Positions 1 through 11,806 of a stretch of DNA of 64,000 nt are shown here, piece after piece. How positions within the stretch are numbered: position 1 is the stretch's first letter; each line of letters starts with the position of its first letter. The translations under genes were made by a program, and so were the position numbers. This DNA is from Saccopteryx bilineata (lineage: Eukaryota > Chordata > Mammalia > Chiroptera > Emballonuridae): positions 289,956,982 to 290,020,981 of the forward strand of contig NC_089490.1 in NCBI RefSeq assembly GCF_036850765.1, given 5' to 3'. The notes beneath the pieces were generated by a model, which saw only the letters and a list, made by a program, of their open reading frames with translations, did no database searches and was not told the DNA's origin.

Positions 1-1012
1 CCTCTTTACCTCTGGCCATCACCACACTGTTGACTGTGTCTTTGTGTTATGTACATATGTTTTTTGGCTAATCCCTTTACTTTTATTCTTCCAGCCTCCT
101 CAAACCCAACCCCTCTGACTGCTGTCAGCCTCTTTCTTCCATGTGCTCATGCTTCTGTGTCTACTTTGTTCATCAGTTTATTCTGTTCATTAGATTCCAC
201 ACAGAAGTGAGATCATATGGTATTTGTCTTTCTCTGACTGGCTTATTTTATTTAATATAATAATATCCAAGTCCATCCATGATGTTATGAAACTTAAATT
301 TTCCCTTTTCATGGCTGAGTAGTATTTCATTGTGTAAAGGAATCACAGTGTGTTTTTTTCCCCACTCATCCAATGATGGGCACTTGAGCTGTTTTCAGAT
401 CCTGGCTCTTGTAAATAATGCTGCAATTAGCATAGATGTGCACGTTTACTTTCAAATTAGTGTTTCAGAATTCTTAGGATATATTTCCAGGAGTGGATTG
501 CTGTGTTAAAAGACCGTTCCATTTTTAATTTTTTTGAGTGACTCAATTCTGTTTCTCATAGTGGTGGCACCAATGTGCATTCCCACCAAAAGTGCACAAG
601 GTTTCCCTTTTCTCCACATCCTTGCCAGCACTTGTTGTTGTTTTTAATTGATGAAAGTCATTCTGTCAGATTTGAAGCTATATTTCATTGTGGTTTTAAT
701 TTGCACGTCTCTGATGACTAGTGACATTGAGCAATTTTTTTATGTTTATTGGCCATGTGCTTATCCTCTTTGAAGAAGTGTATTCAGGTCTTTGACCATT
801 GTTTTAATTGTAGTGTATGTCTTCCTGGTGTTGAGTTGTATGATTTTTTAATAAATTAGCCTCATCAGATATATTGTCAAATATGTTCTCTCCCATTCAG
901 TAGGTTCTCTATTTTGTTGCTGGTTTCATTTGCTGTGGAAGGCTTTTTAGTTTTATGTTGTCCCATTTGTATTTTTTCTCTTTGTTTCGCTTGTCCAAGG
1001 AGATATATTGGC
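1..1012 (-). mobile_element. L1 LINE, 5'-truncated, ORF2 C-terminus and 3' end
   Basis: On the minus strand this reads as the C-terminal part of L1 ORF2 followed by 3' UTR. The plus strand shows the familiar antisense pattern of L1 ends: a block around 290-440 (complement of the ORF2 C-terminal stretch) and the block around 540-720. The 3' end lies outside the window to the left, and similarity stops near 1012. Many stops and indels break the frame, so it is a fossil. Family assignment is from recognition of the ORF2 tail. The exact right edge is approximate. Confidence 0.88.
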
Positions 1013-2599
1013 AAAGGTAAAATCAATTTTAAAAATCTGTTTTAAAATAATAAAATGGTAGACTTACTAGATGATATGCTATTTGAAATTAATTCATATT
1101 GGAATCTAAAATTATTTGAGTCTATTTAAACATTATAAGATTTTACAAAATGGAAACTATTCTTTCTTTTTAAAAGTTCTAAGAAGCAATGTGTGGATTA
1201 TTTTTATCTGCATTTCCCATGATACTGAGAAGCTGATTACTTAATCCAAGACATGAAATACTAGTTTGAAATCTCAGGAACTGAAATTTAAAAAAAAATC
1301 TTTATTCTTTTTACATCTACCAATTAATGCTTAACTACTTTGAACATATATAAAACAAAAATTTATAAAATTAATAATTAATCTTTTTTGTTCTATAGAG
1401 TTAAGGAAGTGCTTAATCCTTGGCAAAATATTCTATGCCCTCTTCACATTTTTATCTTGCTTCATTACTGTTACTATTTAAGAATAATTATTTAAAGAAT
1501 AGAATGATTTTTTTAATGAGATGTATAATTCTGAGAAGAGATCAGTTTTGAAGTATATGTTATCCCATGTTAACTGTAATTTAGGTTCACTTCATGTTTG
1601 GAGTTAAGAAGAACAATATAAAAATAGTCTTATAGAAATAAACTATAATAACTATTTAAAAACATAAATCATAGAGAATCTTAGATTTAAGATCATCTTT
1701 TTCAGCAAGTTACAGCAGAAGGTGATATAGATAAAATATTTCCAATGATTTGGCTAACATTTTTAAAAGGCAGGACAAAATGTTTTGAAGTAATATATTT
1801 AGCGTATTACTGTGTAAAATTATAAAATAAGAAGAATCTGATGTAATATGTCAATTTTTAAATTACCTAGAAAGGTAATTTAAAAACTTCTAAACAGTAT
1901 TAAGCTATCTCACATTACATAATAAAGATCATCATGAAACAACTGGATTGTTTTTTAATGTTTATGGCACCAGTCATCCAGATTTCTATGCTCATTATCT
2001 TGTCAAATGCCACTGGCTTACTTATTAAAGAAATAAAGCTGCATTTTACACCTTCACTTAACACTATCTGAAACACACACAAAAAAAGTCACTTTTGGGC
2101 CTGTTTTTGTGGTAAACATGATAAAATTCAAACTTATGTCACTCTTATAATCATATATATGCACAAATTATATAATAAATAACCAAAAGAAGCACTGTTG
2201 TGTGATCACAGCAAACATGATACAGAGAAGAATCAGATTTATAATTAAACCACGGGTATGGGTTTCTGTTTAACTACATGTGAAGGAAATAAAATTTTAC
2301 TGTGGATGTCTTTACTACACTTCAAATATGTCATTAATAACTGTTTTACCTTGTTCTAAACACTTCATTTATAAAGATTTAATTTTCCTCAGCTGTGTAA
2401 CTCAAGGGTTTATTTTTAAAATCTTCTAACATTTCTCCCGGCATTAAATTTTTGTGGTACTACATAGATCAATAAGAAAAAAATGTTATACAACATAAAA
2501 ACACATAATTGCAATATAATAGTTGAAAAAGGAAAAATAAACTTCTAACTTATATTATAAAACTGAAAGCAACAAATAAACAAAAAAGTAAAACAATAA
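1013..2599. other. AT-rich unassigned sequence
   Basis: About 1.6 kb of AT-rich DNA with no open frame, tRNA-like head, LTR signal or TSD-flanked insertion that I can recognise. It probably contains repeat remnants too diverged to name by eye. Confidence 0.5.
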
Positions 2600-2815
2600 A
2601 AAAAATCCTCAGACACAGTGTTATGGTTACAAGAGAGAAGGAGTGTGGAGGTCGTAAAGGGTAAAGGAAGTCAAGTATATAATGATGGAAGATGGTTTGA
2701 CTTTAGGTGCTGGGCACACAATGCAATACACAGATCTTGAATCATAGAACTATACAGTTGAAACCTATATAATAAAAACTATTGTTACCTAAATAAATGT
2801 AATTAAAAAAATTTA
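2600..2815 (+). mobile_element. L1 3' UTR fragment
   Basis: The stretch ends in the typical L1 tail arrangement: an 'actatacagttgaaacctat' type segment, an AATAAA-like stretch and an A-rich end near 2800-2815. It starts with a 'gtggttacaagag'-like segment of the L1 3' UTR. It has no coding part. The same tail type recurs at 46265-46360. Confidence 0.65.
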
Positions 2816-2989
2816 AGCTGTAGTTAAAGTAAAAAAGATTACTTAGGTGACTCCTATTCTCCATCTCAAAACTGATTTTTAGTGAAAAATAGAGTTTGTC
2901 TCACTATCCCTAGGTTCCCATGATGGAGAAAAAATACCCTTCTGTTTTTATTTTCTGATGTGGACTGGCTGTAGTAGCTATAACTTTGA

Positions 2990-3345
2990 TTATCTCTAAT
3001 AGTTAGTTAGGACCCCTTCCCCATGTCAGGAGAGACAGTCTGGGTAGGGAACCTACTTACACCCTACCTGGTGGTAATGAGGCACCTTCCCACTGTTCTT
3101 TGGATAGTGTCGGAGGAGGCCAAATGGAGAGTCTGGATTTTCACCACCACTCAAAGGTAGCAGCAATCAGGCAGCATTCTTTGCTTCGTTCATTCTGTTT
3201 GGTATCAGTGGAAGATTAGAGAGAAGTCTGTACTCTCTCAGCAGTACCAGGAGCCTCTCACTGCTCTATGTCAGTGAACTAGGACTTTGCCATCCCCAGC
3301 CCCTGCATCATTGAAGAGGCAGCATTTCCCACTTAACCAAATGAA
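2990..3345. other. GC-richer block, possibly L1 5'-leader-like
   Basis: A block clearly richer in G+C than its neighbours, with phrases such as 'cctacctggtggtaatgagg' and 'cagcagtaccaggagcc'. It reminds me of old mammalian L1 5' leader sequence, but I cannot verify this. No open frame longer than about 60 codons and no splice-flanked exon is evident. The assignment is a weak guess; the compositional change is what is directly seen. Confidence 0.3.
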
Positions 3346-3715
3346 ATCCAGTTTCTTATTATATAATATAAATGCTTCATTAAATTCTTCAGTTATCAAA
3401 TATGAACATTCTTGAGGCAAACTAAATTATATAAAGACTCAAAAAAGGTTTACAAAAGAGACCATCAAATGTTTTAGTTGGATGCTAATTAACATTATAA
3501 TAGTTCACTTTCTGTCACCTGAATCCATCATTTGGATTTGCATATAATGCTATTTCCTGATAAATTACATAATACAAAATGAATTGACATATTGAAGCTA
3601 TAAATTTTGGCTTGGAAATGTTTCAAATAAGTTAGCTTTTTTCCTTAATAAAGTTATATTTTTTTCTGAAACTTAATCACTATTCCATTTTTTTATAATC
3701 TGTAATTTAAAAAAG

Positions 3716-4081
3716 TTTTCTAGAGTGAGGAGTGGGGAGACAGAGTAACAGACTCCCACATGCACCCTGACTGGGATCCACACAGAAAGCTCCTACTGGT
3801 GGTGCTCTGCCCATTTGGGGCCGTTTCTCCGTTGCTCGGCAACTGAGGTAATTTAGAGCTTGAAGCCAAGCTATGAAGCCATCTTCAGTGCCCTGAGCCA
3901 ATTTGCTTCAACTGAGCCATGGCTGCAGGAGGTGAAGAGAGAGATGGAGAGAGAGAGAAGGGAGAGGGGGAGGGGCAGAGAAACAAATGTTCATTTCTCT
4001 TGTGTACCCTGACTGGAAATTGGACCTGGGACGTCCATATACCAGGTGATGCTCTACCCCTCAGCCAACTGGCCAGGGCCT
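3716..4081 (-). mobile_element. Bat tRNA-derived SINE, long GCCCTGGCC family, old copy
   Basis: Reverse copy of the long bat SINE. The tRNA-like head is at the right end, reading GCCCTGGCCAGTTGGCTGAG on the minus strand with a degraded B box near 4015-4030. The pyrimidine-rich middle appears as GA-rich sequence at 3935-3985 and the body runs to about 3720. It is more diverged than the copies at 24569 or 26449. It has only one copy of the 22-bp unit that is duplicated in younger copies. Small open frames here are fortuitous. Confidence 0.88.
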
Positions 4082-4848
4082 AATTGGTAAATTTTATAAA
4101 TTAAAAATTATTTGTAAGGAAAATTAAATATGCTTTAATAAAAGAAATCACTTTTCAATGGATTTATATGTTTCTGTGACTTAAAAGACCTCTATATTTC
4201 TCCAACTGCATGAGTGATCGCAACACTGACTTTGGAAAGCACCTTTGTTGAGTTTTCATTCATACATAAAGATTTAATTGGTCCAGATATTGCAAATTCA
4301 CTGCTAAAGGAAGTTTACATAATCAGTAGTTTGCATCTTTTTGATTACCATATTTCTTTGGGAATATTTCATTAATATTTTAAAATAATTAAAATATTTG
4401 TTAGTTGATTATGGCTCCCTTCTTTATTTTATGGTGAGCTCTCCCTAACACATCACTTCATATTATGATTACTGACCTAAGAGAGCACTTACCTTGAATA
4501 ATTTTCTAAAATCAATTCTAAATATTTGCTCAAGTCTAATAAATTTTTCTTAAATTTTTGTAAATAAACTAAAACAACAAAATTTATCTATTAAGAGACT
4601 AAAATCTCATTTTCATTGCTTTCACTCTGTTTCATGATAAAGTTAAAATTATACTTCTTGTAAGGTAAATATTACTGTCACTATATATTTGCAACATCCA
4701 ATGAGGTTTATGATTCTAGGTTCAAGTAAGATGCAATGAAGTCATTTGTTAGTACGTTGTGTATGTTTGTGTATTTTTGATACAAATCCCTGGATAATAC
4801 ATGCAAACTTGAAAGATTATACATATATTATCTAGAAAGAGAGTGAGA
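4082..4848. other. AT-rich unassigned sequence
   Basis: No recognisable gene or repeat; AT-rich throughout. Confidence 0.5.
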
Positions 4849-4859
4849 GCAAGATATTG

Positions 4860-5245
4860 GGGTTTTTTTGTTTGTTTGTTTGTTTTGTATTTTTCTAAAG
4901 TTGGAAACGGGAGGCAGTCAGACAGACTCCCACATGCGCCCGACTAGGATCCACCCGGCATGCCCACCAGGGGGCAATGCTCTGCCCATCTGGGGCGTTG
5001 CTCTGTTGCAACCAGAGCCATTCTAGCGCCTGAGGCAGAGGCCATGGAGCCATCCTCAGCGCCCGGGCCAACTTTGCTCCAATGGAACTTTGGCTGAGGG
5101 AGGGGAAGAGAGAGACAGAGAAGGAGAGGGGGAGGGGTGGAGAAGCAGATGGGCACTTCTCCCGTGTGCCCTGGCCGGGAATTGAACCCGGAACTCCTGC
5201 ACGCCAGATCGATGCTCTACCACTGAGCCAACTGGCCAGGGCCTA
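4860..5245 (-). mobile_element. Bat tRNA-derived SINE, long family, with TSD
   Basis: Nearly complete reverse copy. On the minus strand the head has an A box (TGGCTCAGTGGTAGAGC-like) and B box (GGTTCAATTCC-like) at about 5175-5240. The CT-rich segment, the body and a T-run (poly-A tail on the other strand) near 4862-4885 follow. An 11-bp target-site duplication, gcaagatattg, lies at 4849-4859 and 5246-5256 and fixes both ends. It carries one copy of the 22-bp unit, so it belongs to the non-duplicated subfamily. Confidence 0.93.
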
Positions 5246-5489
5246 GCAAGATATTGTTTTAAAAAGAAATTTCAACTAGTATGAGTAACAGGCTTTCTAA
5301 TTTGTTTGATATTTTAAAGTATAAAATTATATTTTTAATTTTTTAAGTAAAAGAAAGAAAAGAGAAATAACATATCATTTGTTGGTCAGGCACTGCATTA
5401 TGACAATATTATTGGCAATGCTTTCAGTGCTGTAGATCATAGTTCTGTGAATTGTATATTTATAAGCGGAATTTTGTTGCTTTTATTTT

Positions 5490-6245
5490 CCTTCTCTTTT
5501 TCTTTTTTTTTTTACCGTCTTCCTAGACTTCTCCCCTCTGGCAAGCATTAGTTGTTTTGTTTTGTTTTTTCCTCTGTATCTATAAGTCTAATTCTGTTTG
5601 TTCATTTGGTTTAATTTGTTTTTTAGATTCCACATATAAGTAAAATCATATAATATTTAACTTTCTCTGAAATTTTTTACTTAGCATAATATTCTCTAGG
5701 TCCATCCATGTTGTTGTAAATGACAAGATTTTATTCTTTTTTCTTGCTGAGTAATATTTCATTGTGTATATATACCACATCATATTTATCAATAGACACT
5801 TAGGTTGCCTCCATATCTTGGATATCATAAATAATGTTGCAATAAACATAAGGTTGTAAAAATTGTTTTTAAATTAGTATTTTTGTTTTCTTCAGATAAA
5901 TATGTGGAAGTGAAATTGCTGAACATAGGTTAGTTGTGTTTTTAATTTTGTTGAGGAATCTCCATATTGTTTTCCATAGTGGCTGTGCCAATTTGCAATC
6001 CTGCCAACATTGCATAAGAATTCCTTATTTTTTTATTCATGTTCATGCCCATACTAGTTATTCTAGTTATTTCTTGACTTTTCTAGAATAGCCCTTCACC
6101 TACGTGTGAGGTGATTACTCACTAATATTTTGATTTACACTTTCATGATGATATTAAGCATTTTTTAAATATGTCTGTTGGCCATCTCTGTGTCCTCTTT
6201 AGAAACATTTGCCCATTAATTTAAATCTCTTGAAGTACTAATTTG
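5490..6245 (-). mobile_element. Old L1 LINE fragment, ORF2 C-terminus plus 3' UTR
   Basis: Antisense of an L1 end. The minus strand gives ORF2 C-terminal motifs such as WYIYTMKYYSA, within the short frame at 5646-5849, and 3' UTR to the left. It is badly broken by stops. The right edge is approximate. The left edge is near the T-rich stretch at 5490-5515. Confidence 0.85.
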
Positions 6246-6677
6246 TCATTGGTCAAAAAAAAGCTTTCATTCTGCTTTAATTTTCATATGTGACCTGCAA
6301 TTGTTCTTAAGTTCTACTACAACTATAAAGTTGAAAACAAGATTATCCCTTTCCTCATAGAAAATACCATCAATTATACCTTTTGTTGAATGTCATTTAA
6401 AATATTAACATAAGTTTAATGATTTAAATAAAACCATATATTTTTACTTTAAAATTTATACATAATCCTTTAGATTTTATTAATTGTCATATTTATATCA
6501 AGCTTTTTAATGTCTTTCTTAAGAATACTGTAATAAAGAAAAATTCAAAATGTTGTCAGTCAATAGAAAAATGTTACTTTCAAGCAAGAATTTTACCACA
6601 TTAAGTTTCTAAGAAATAAGAACAGTAAAAACAAACCATGTTTTCTATCCTTTTGAATTAATGTTCTATTCAGAAAC

Positions 6678-6680
<3 letters not shown>
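6246..6680. other. Unassigned AT-rich sequence
   Basis: No gene or clear repeat is seen. Confidence 0.45.
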
Positions 6681-6681
<1 letters not shown>

Positions 6682-6751
<70 letters not shown>

Positions 6752-6758
6752 TACACAC
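6682..6758. repeat. Compound (CT)n(AC)n microsatellite
   Basis: An uninterrupted CT run of about 29 bp passes directly into an AC run of about 34 bp, then imperfect AC units. It is a likely polymorphic locus. Confidence 0.97.
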
Positions 6759-8040
6759 CCCTTTATTTTCCATTTTTGGATTTTGTATGCTCTTTCAGTG
6801 CTACCAATAAGTAAGAGTTGATTACACAGAACATAATAGCATGTCATTCCCAAGGTAAAATGTTAAAGTTAGTAATCATCACCTTTTCTCATAAATGTAC
6901 AGTACACTAATTTTACAGACTGTGTCACAGTTAGGAAAATGACAGGTAGTCTCCTGCTCTGTGCTACATTGGAGTAACTAATTTGCATAAGCACAGTAAG
7001 AAAACTCATTACACAATAACATTGTGAACACATTGTTTCAGGGTGCCCTATGTTTCTAAGGGATGTATAAAATAATTATCACAGCCGGCTCCAGATCATG
7101 TCATGTGTATTTCATTGAGCTTTAGCTAAGAGGCTTAATTATGCCATTATCTTTCAATTTCTTTTATGTTCCTTCCATTTTAAGTTACTCTGTTCTCATT
7201 ATCACTGGTAGTTTTATTTCCTAACAATAATCATTCCTCTTTATCCCTGGCCCTGGAGAAATGAATTGAGGCATTAATTATTATTGTTAAACTATAACTT
7301 TAATTTATTGTTGTCTTAGTTATTTTATTGGAAACCTTTCTTTCTGTAATTTTTTGGGAAAAATTTCTTCTTATTTATTTATTTATCTTAGTGGGGGAGA
7401 GAGAGAGAGGAACAGACAGGGACAGATAGACAGAAGGAGACTTTTCTTGATTTTTCAGTAACTTTCTTTTTATTATTTTTCATTACTGTCATTTTATTAA
7501 AAATATATGTATACAGCTATTTGAGGACTGCTTATATTCTGGGTTTTAAAAATTCTCATAGATACATTATTACAAACTAAAATAAACTTGTTAAAGGAAT
7601 AAAAAACAGGACAAAGAGAAACATATACAACATTAAATCCACTAATATTCACTCCCAAATGCCAAATATTGTGTAATTCACTATTTGAACACTACTGGAT
7701 TTCAATTCAGTCCAAAAGTTTAAGCATTATTATTACTACCCAAACTCTGGCCATCTAAGGCTAGGATGCATCAAACAATATTTTACATAATTCTCTGTGC
7801 ACCGGAAGACTTCCTTTAGATAATACATAAAAACATAATTTTTAAAAAATCGATTTTCAGTTCAACTTCCATCTATACACAGCATGAGAACATGCCTGCT
7901 CCCAGAAAATTATATTTTACATTCTTACTATTCTGTGTTAATGGATTTTTCCTATCTTCACAAAGAAGGAGACTTTAATTTGCCCCAAGCTAGTCACTCT
8001 TATCTCCAAGGGAAAACTTCTGGCAACTAAATTTGAACAG
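6759..8040. other. Unassigned sequence with a small SINE-like GA-rich remnant
   Basis: Mostly AT-rich and unremarkable. At about 7372-7440 there is a (TTTA)n run followed by GA-rich sequence, which looks like the reverse tail end of a bat SINE whose head is missing. The rest I cannot name. Confidence 0.4.
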
Positions 8041-8490
8041 TAAGTGACTGGATAAAAATATACAGCGTACTAGAAGCCCTAATCACAGCAATCAAAGAAG
8101 AAGAAGAAGTAAAAGGTATTCAAAGTGAAAAAGAAAGAATTAAAACTGTCATTATATGCAGATGAAATAATACTGTATATAAAGAACATTAAACATTCCA
8201 CCAAAGAACTACTAAACTGATATATGCATTTAGTAAATTAGCAGGATACAAACAAAACAAATATTCAGAAATTTCTTAAATTTTTATATACCAGTAATGA
8301 ACTTTCAGAAAGAAAAACTAAGAAAACAATACCATTATAATTGTATCTAAAAAAATAAATAAATACTTAGGAATAACTTTAATTCAGGAGATAAAACACC
8401 GATATTTGGAAAATTACAAAACACTAAAGAAAGATATTGAAGAAAATACAAATAAATGAAAGCCTATACCATGCTTTAATCAAATTAAAC
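8041..8490 (+). mobile_element. L1 ORF2 reverse-transcriptase fragment (broken)
   Basis: Forward-strand L1 ORF2 piece covering the RT catalytic region. At 8155-8181 it reads Y-A-D-E-I-I-L-Y-I, corresponding to the (F/Y)ADD box with the second catalytic Asp changed to Glu. The downstream part at about 8400-8465 matches the 'KYLKNYKTLK' type of L1 segment. There are frameshifts, and neither the 5' nor the 3' end of an L1 is present. Confidence 0.82.
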
Positions 8491-9104
8491 ATACCTCTCT
8501 TTCCTAAATCTTGTCAGTATTATAAATGAGGTATTAGTAATACCTTATATATGCATAATTCCACATTTGTTTTACATTATTTGATATAAATTCCAATAAA
8601 AAGAACCTCAAAATTATAAGAACATGCATTTTAAGGTTTTTCATAAATAATTCTAAAAGTAATATCCAGAAAGGTTATTCCAATTTACCTCCCATAAGCC
8701 TAATTTTCAAACACTGTCAAATTATAAGCATGTCAATGTTATTTGAAATTATTTTACGTATTTGTTTTACTTTCATTGCATAACTAATTTTTGTTAGACT
8801 GAAGTTAGTTACTTTTTCTTTTTAAATATTTTCTAGTAGTTGTATATAAAGATTTATGAAATGAAGTTTAGATTATCTAATTTTGTTATGAGAATTTAAG
8901 CATTGCATTTATTTTCAAAAGTTGTACAAATTTAATAATAATTCTTTGAGAAGTTACTTTCTGTATGTTCCCAATTTGAATGTTCATTTGTATTTAACAG
9001 GTGATTATTTTTGTTTCTGTTTAAAAAAATTTAATTTTCAAGTAGTAAAATTTTTTTTTCTTTTAAAAGTCCTGAATTGAAGTCACTCTTAGACAAAGAT
9101 CTTT
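8491..9104. other. AT-rich unassigned sequence
   Basis: No recognisable feature. Confidence 0.45.
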
Positions 9105-9480
9105 TTGGCTCTGGACGTTTGCTCAGTGGTAAGGTGTCAGCCTGGCATTTGGATATCCTGGTTTCAATTTCCTGTCAGGGCACACAGGAGATAAGACCAT
9201 CTGCTTCTCCATCTCTTACCATTCTCTCTCTCTCTCTCTGCCTCTCCCACAGCCATAGTTCAAATGGTTTGAGTGAGTTGGCCCTGGGCACTGAGGCCTT
9301 ACCTAAGGTGCAAAAGAATAGTTTGGTTGCTGAGCAACAAAGCAGCGGCCCCAAATGGACAGAACATTGCTGGTAGGGGGCTTGCTGGGTGGATCCTGGT
9401 CAGGCTACATATGGGAGTCTGTCTCTCTGCCTCCCTACCTCTCACTTAATAAAAAAATAAATTAAAAAATTTAAAAAAAC
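9105..9480 (+). mobile_element. Bat tRNA-derived SINE, long family, old forward copy
   Basis: The head at about 9107-9182 has a degenerate A box (TTGCTCAGTGGTAAGG) and B box (GGTTTCAATTTCC). A CT-rich segment at 9220-9250, the body with a single 22-bp unit, the 'gtggatcctggtcagg' phrase and an A-rich tail to about 9480 follow. The 99-codon open frame across it has no independent support as a gene. Confidence 0.88.
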
Positions 9481-9828
9481 AAAAACCTACTTTTTTTCTT
9501 AGATACTGTGAATATTCACATATTTTTATGCTATAGAATATTATAAATATGTTATAAAAACTTTTTTCTATAGTAATAAAGGAAAATTGCTAAATAGTAT
9601 AGTAGAGTTATGTGATACATATTATATATATAATATGTAAAGGAATACAATTGAAAAAGCAGTGGAAGAATAAATACATATTACAAGTGAATATCTATAG
9701 TTTTTAACGTTATTGATTTTTAGTCATAGTTTTATATTTAACATATTTTTATAATAATGCATTTTTGTAAAAAAATAATTAAACTAGAAAACTGTTTTAT
9801 TATAATGTTAGAGCAAACAGAGATATAT

Positions 9829-9965
9829 GAAGTCTTTACTCTGTGTCAGATGTTATGTCAAGCACTGAGAATATAATGGTAAATTTGACTGACAAGATTG
9901 CTGCCATAGAATAATATATGTTTGTTATGTAAGGAAAATGATGAGCAAATTTAAGAGTCAAGTTT
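9829..9965 (+). repeat. Ancient mammalian repeat, MIR/L2-age
   Basis: The phrase 'ctctgtgtcagatgttatgt' leading to 'caagcactgagaatataatg' and 'gacaagattgctgcc' matches a common ancient mammalian repeat pattern (variation on 'gtgccaggcactgt' followed by 'gggatacaatgg'). A sister copy occurs at 15812-15856 plus 16314-16390. The exact family name is uncertain. Confidence 0.5.
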
Positions 9966-10196
9966 TCAGAAAATATTTGCTATGAAAAATAAAGTTACAT
10001 TAAATATCTGGTTACAAACTTTTTTTCAAATTTGGTGATTTGAAAGAATTTTTCACAGGTGACATTTGCATAGATAAGTGTCTCCATGTAGAAAATTTAA
10101 AGGCCTTTCTCCTTTATATAAACAAAACCTAGTATTGCCTCTATGATATATAAAAACAAATTATAAAGTCTTTTGAACATAAAGGACATATTATTA

Positions 10197-10384
10197 TTAT
10201 TATAATTATTTAGATTTTATTAATTCATTTTAGAGAGAGGAGACAGAGACAGAGAAGGGGAGGGAAGGAACAGGAAGCATCAACTCCCATATGTGCCTTG
10301 ACCAGGGAAGCCCGAGGTTTCGAACCAGCGACCTCAGCGTTCCAGGTTGACACTTTTACCCACTGAGCCACCGCTGGTCAGGCC
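10197..10384 (-). mobile_element. Short bat SINE (CCTCACCTGTGG-type), reverse, perfect 14-bp TSD
   Basis: On the minus strand it begins CCTGACCAGCGGTGGCTCAG (A-box region) with a B box GGTTCGAAACC-type at about 10315-10325. A GA/CT-rich tail and a short (TAAA)n-like end follow. The 14-bp direct repeat aggacatattatta at 10183-10196 and 10385-10398 is perfect and defines the insertion exactly. Confidence 0.94.
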
Positions 10385-10589
10385 AGGACATATTATTAAC
10401 ATTACTTTGTGGGGCAATTGTATGAAATAAGAAACTACATGGCTGGACTTATGCAAAAAAAATAAAGCTTCTTGTCCTACACATACAAAATTAACATTAA
10501 TAATGTGCTCTTTCATGTAAATTTAAATATGGCTGTATTGAGTAAGTTAATAAAGTCACAAGGCAAGACATTATTTTGGGTTCATAACT

Positions 10590-10919
10590 CTCTGTTATGG
10601 ACTGAATTGCATCGCCCTAAATCCACATGTTGAAACCCTAAAACTCTATGCGATTATATAGGGCCTTTATAGAGGTAATTAAGTTTAAATGAAGTTATAA
10701 AAGTGGAGCTCTAATCCAATAGGGCTGATGTCTTTATAAGAAGGAGAAAGGACACCAAGAGTGGGCACAGAAAAAAGGCACACAGGACACAGCAAGAAGG
10801 CAGACATCTGCAAGCCAAGGAGATCATTCTCACCAGAACCTACTCTGGTGACAGCTTCATCTTGGACTTTCATCTTCCAGAATTGTGGATAAAATTAATT
10901 TCTGTTGCTCTAGTCACAC
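10590..10919 (+). mobile_element. MLT1A-like MaLR LTR, 5' part
   Basis: Long match by recognition to the MLT1A class of ERVL-MaLR LTRs. It starts 'gttatggactgaattgc' and carries 'tagggcctttatagaggt', 'ccaatagggctgatgtctt', 'ggacacagcaagaaggcag' and 'ccagaattgtgg'. The element stops at 10919 and resumes at 11807 after an inserted solo LTR. It is non-coding, and no internal MaLR region is seen next to it. Confidence 0.9.
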
Positions 10920-11806
10920 TGTTACAGGAGAAAATGGGCTCTTCTGTGGTGCTGTGAGAAAAAAATTTCAGAGACACTTGAATAAGAAGAGTTTTAAATG
11001 ATAATGTCAAGATTTATTTGAGGGAAATGACAGTACACTCTTGGAGGGAGAAAGAGAAAGAGTGGACAGGCTGGATGGCAGCAGCTGCCTGGACTCAGGA
11101 ACGGAAGTGCCAAAGGGAAAAGGGGAGTCCTCTGTCGCTGCTTGTGGCTCTCCTGGTTTCAAATCTTGTGGGGAATCTTAGAGTTCAGGAGAATAAAGGG
11201 CAAGAAGTGCAGGCCTGAGAGAAAGAAGAGCACAAGTATGTTCCAAGAGGGTGCTCAGGGTTGTTTGTCTACCTTCCATATATTTCCTTGGATTCATTGG
11301 ATTCAAGGAGAGAGGAAGCTTTCTTTCAAACTATGGGTATCCTCTCTCTTTCCTGGCTTTTTCTGGTTCTATGCTGGTGCCCCCTCCTATCCAATCTCTT
11401 TCCTGGGTTTTGCAGGGGCTAATGCCCTTCTCCAATCTGATCCTTTTCCCAGACTTTTCTAGGCTAGTGCCCTCCCCTTTTATGGTTGCCGTTTTGACTC
11501 TAACTGCACATGCCTCATAGTTGTGATTTATCATCTGGCTTCTGCCCAGCATGGGTTTAGTGAAAGGAATCCCTCTGAACCATCTTGGCTTCCACTATGC
11601 ATGCACTTAGTGAAAGGAATTCCCCCTCTCCGTTTTCACTCTCTCCCCCTCATTAATCTGGTGAAACATGCCAGTTACTCCCTCTTCTGGGGTGCCTGTC
11701 ATATCATCTTTCTTTTCTTGACCAGGCAGGATAGAACAATGCGGTTTCCAACTTAATCAGGCTTAGTTTGCTCTCTTCTGTTAATAACTAACTGTCTACT
11801 CTGACA
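10920..11806 (-). mobile_element. Solo ERV LTR (887 bp) inserted into the MLT1A LTR
   Basis: Read on the minus strand the insertion starts TGTCAG and ends GTAACA, giving the TG...CA ends of an LTR. It has a TATA-like CATAAAAGGGG at about 11475-11485. An AATAAA-type polyadenylation signal lies at about 11010-11020, near the 3' end, as expected for U3-R-U5. The flanks show a degenerate 4-bp target duplication (acac at 10916-10919, atac at 11807-11810), and the MLT1 sequence is continuous when it is removed. No gag, pol or env remains. Several short open frames inside it are chance frames. The ERV1-like class is inferred from the 4-bp TSD. Confidence 0.82.
11340..11485 (-). repeat. Diverged tandem repeats in the LTR U3
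   Basis: Three imperfect units recur on the plus strand, each with a 'gct(g/a)(g/a)tgccc' motif followed by a pyrimidine-rich run: near 11373, 11418 and 11463. A second short direct repeat, 'tagtgaaaggaat', is at about 11558-11570 and 11610-11622. Direct repeats in U3 often act as enhancers in LTRs. Function here is inferred only. Confidence 0.6.

Noticed and set aside
11018..11756. Cluster of small genes
   Set aside because: Five or more overlapping frames on both strands are all within the 887-bp solo LTR, and no retroviral protein motif is present.
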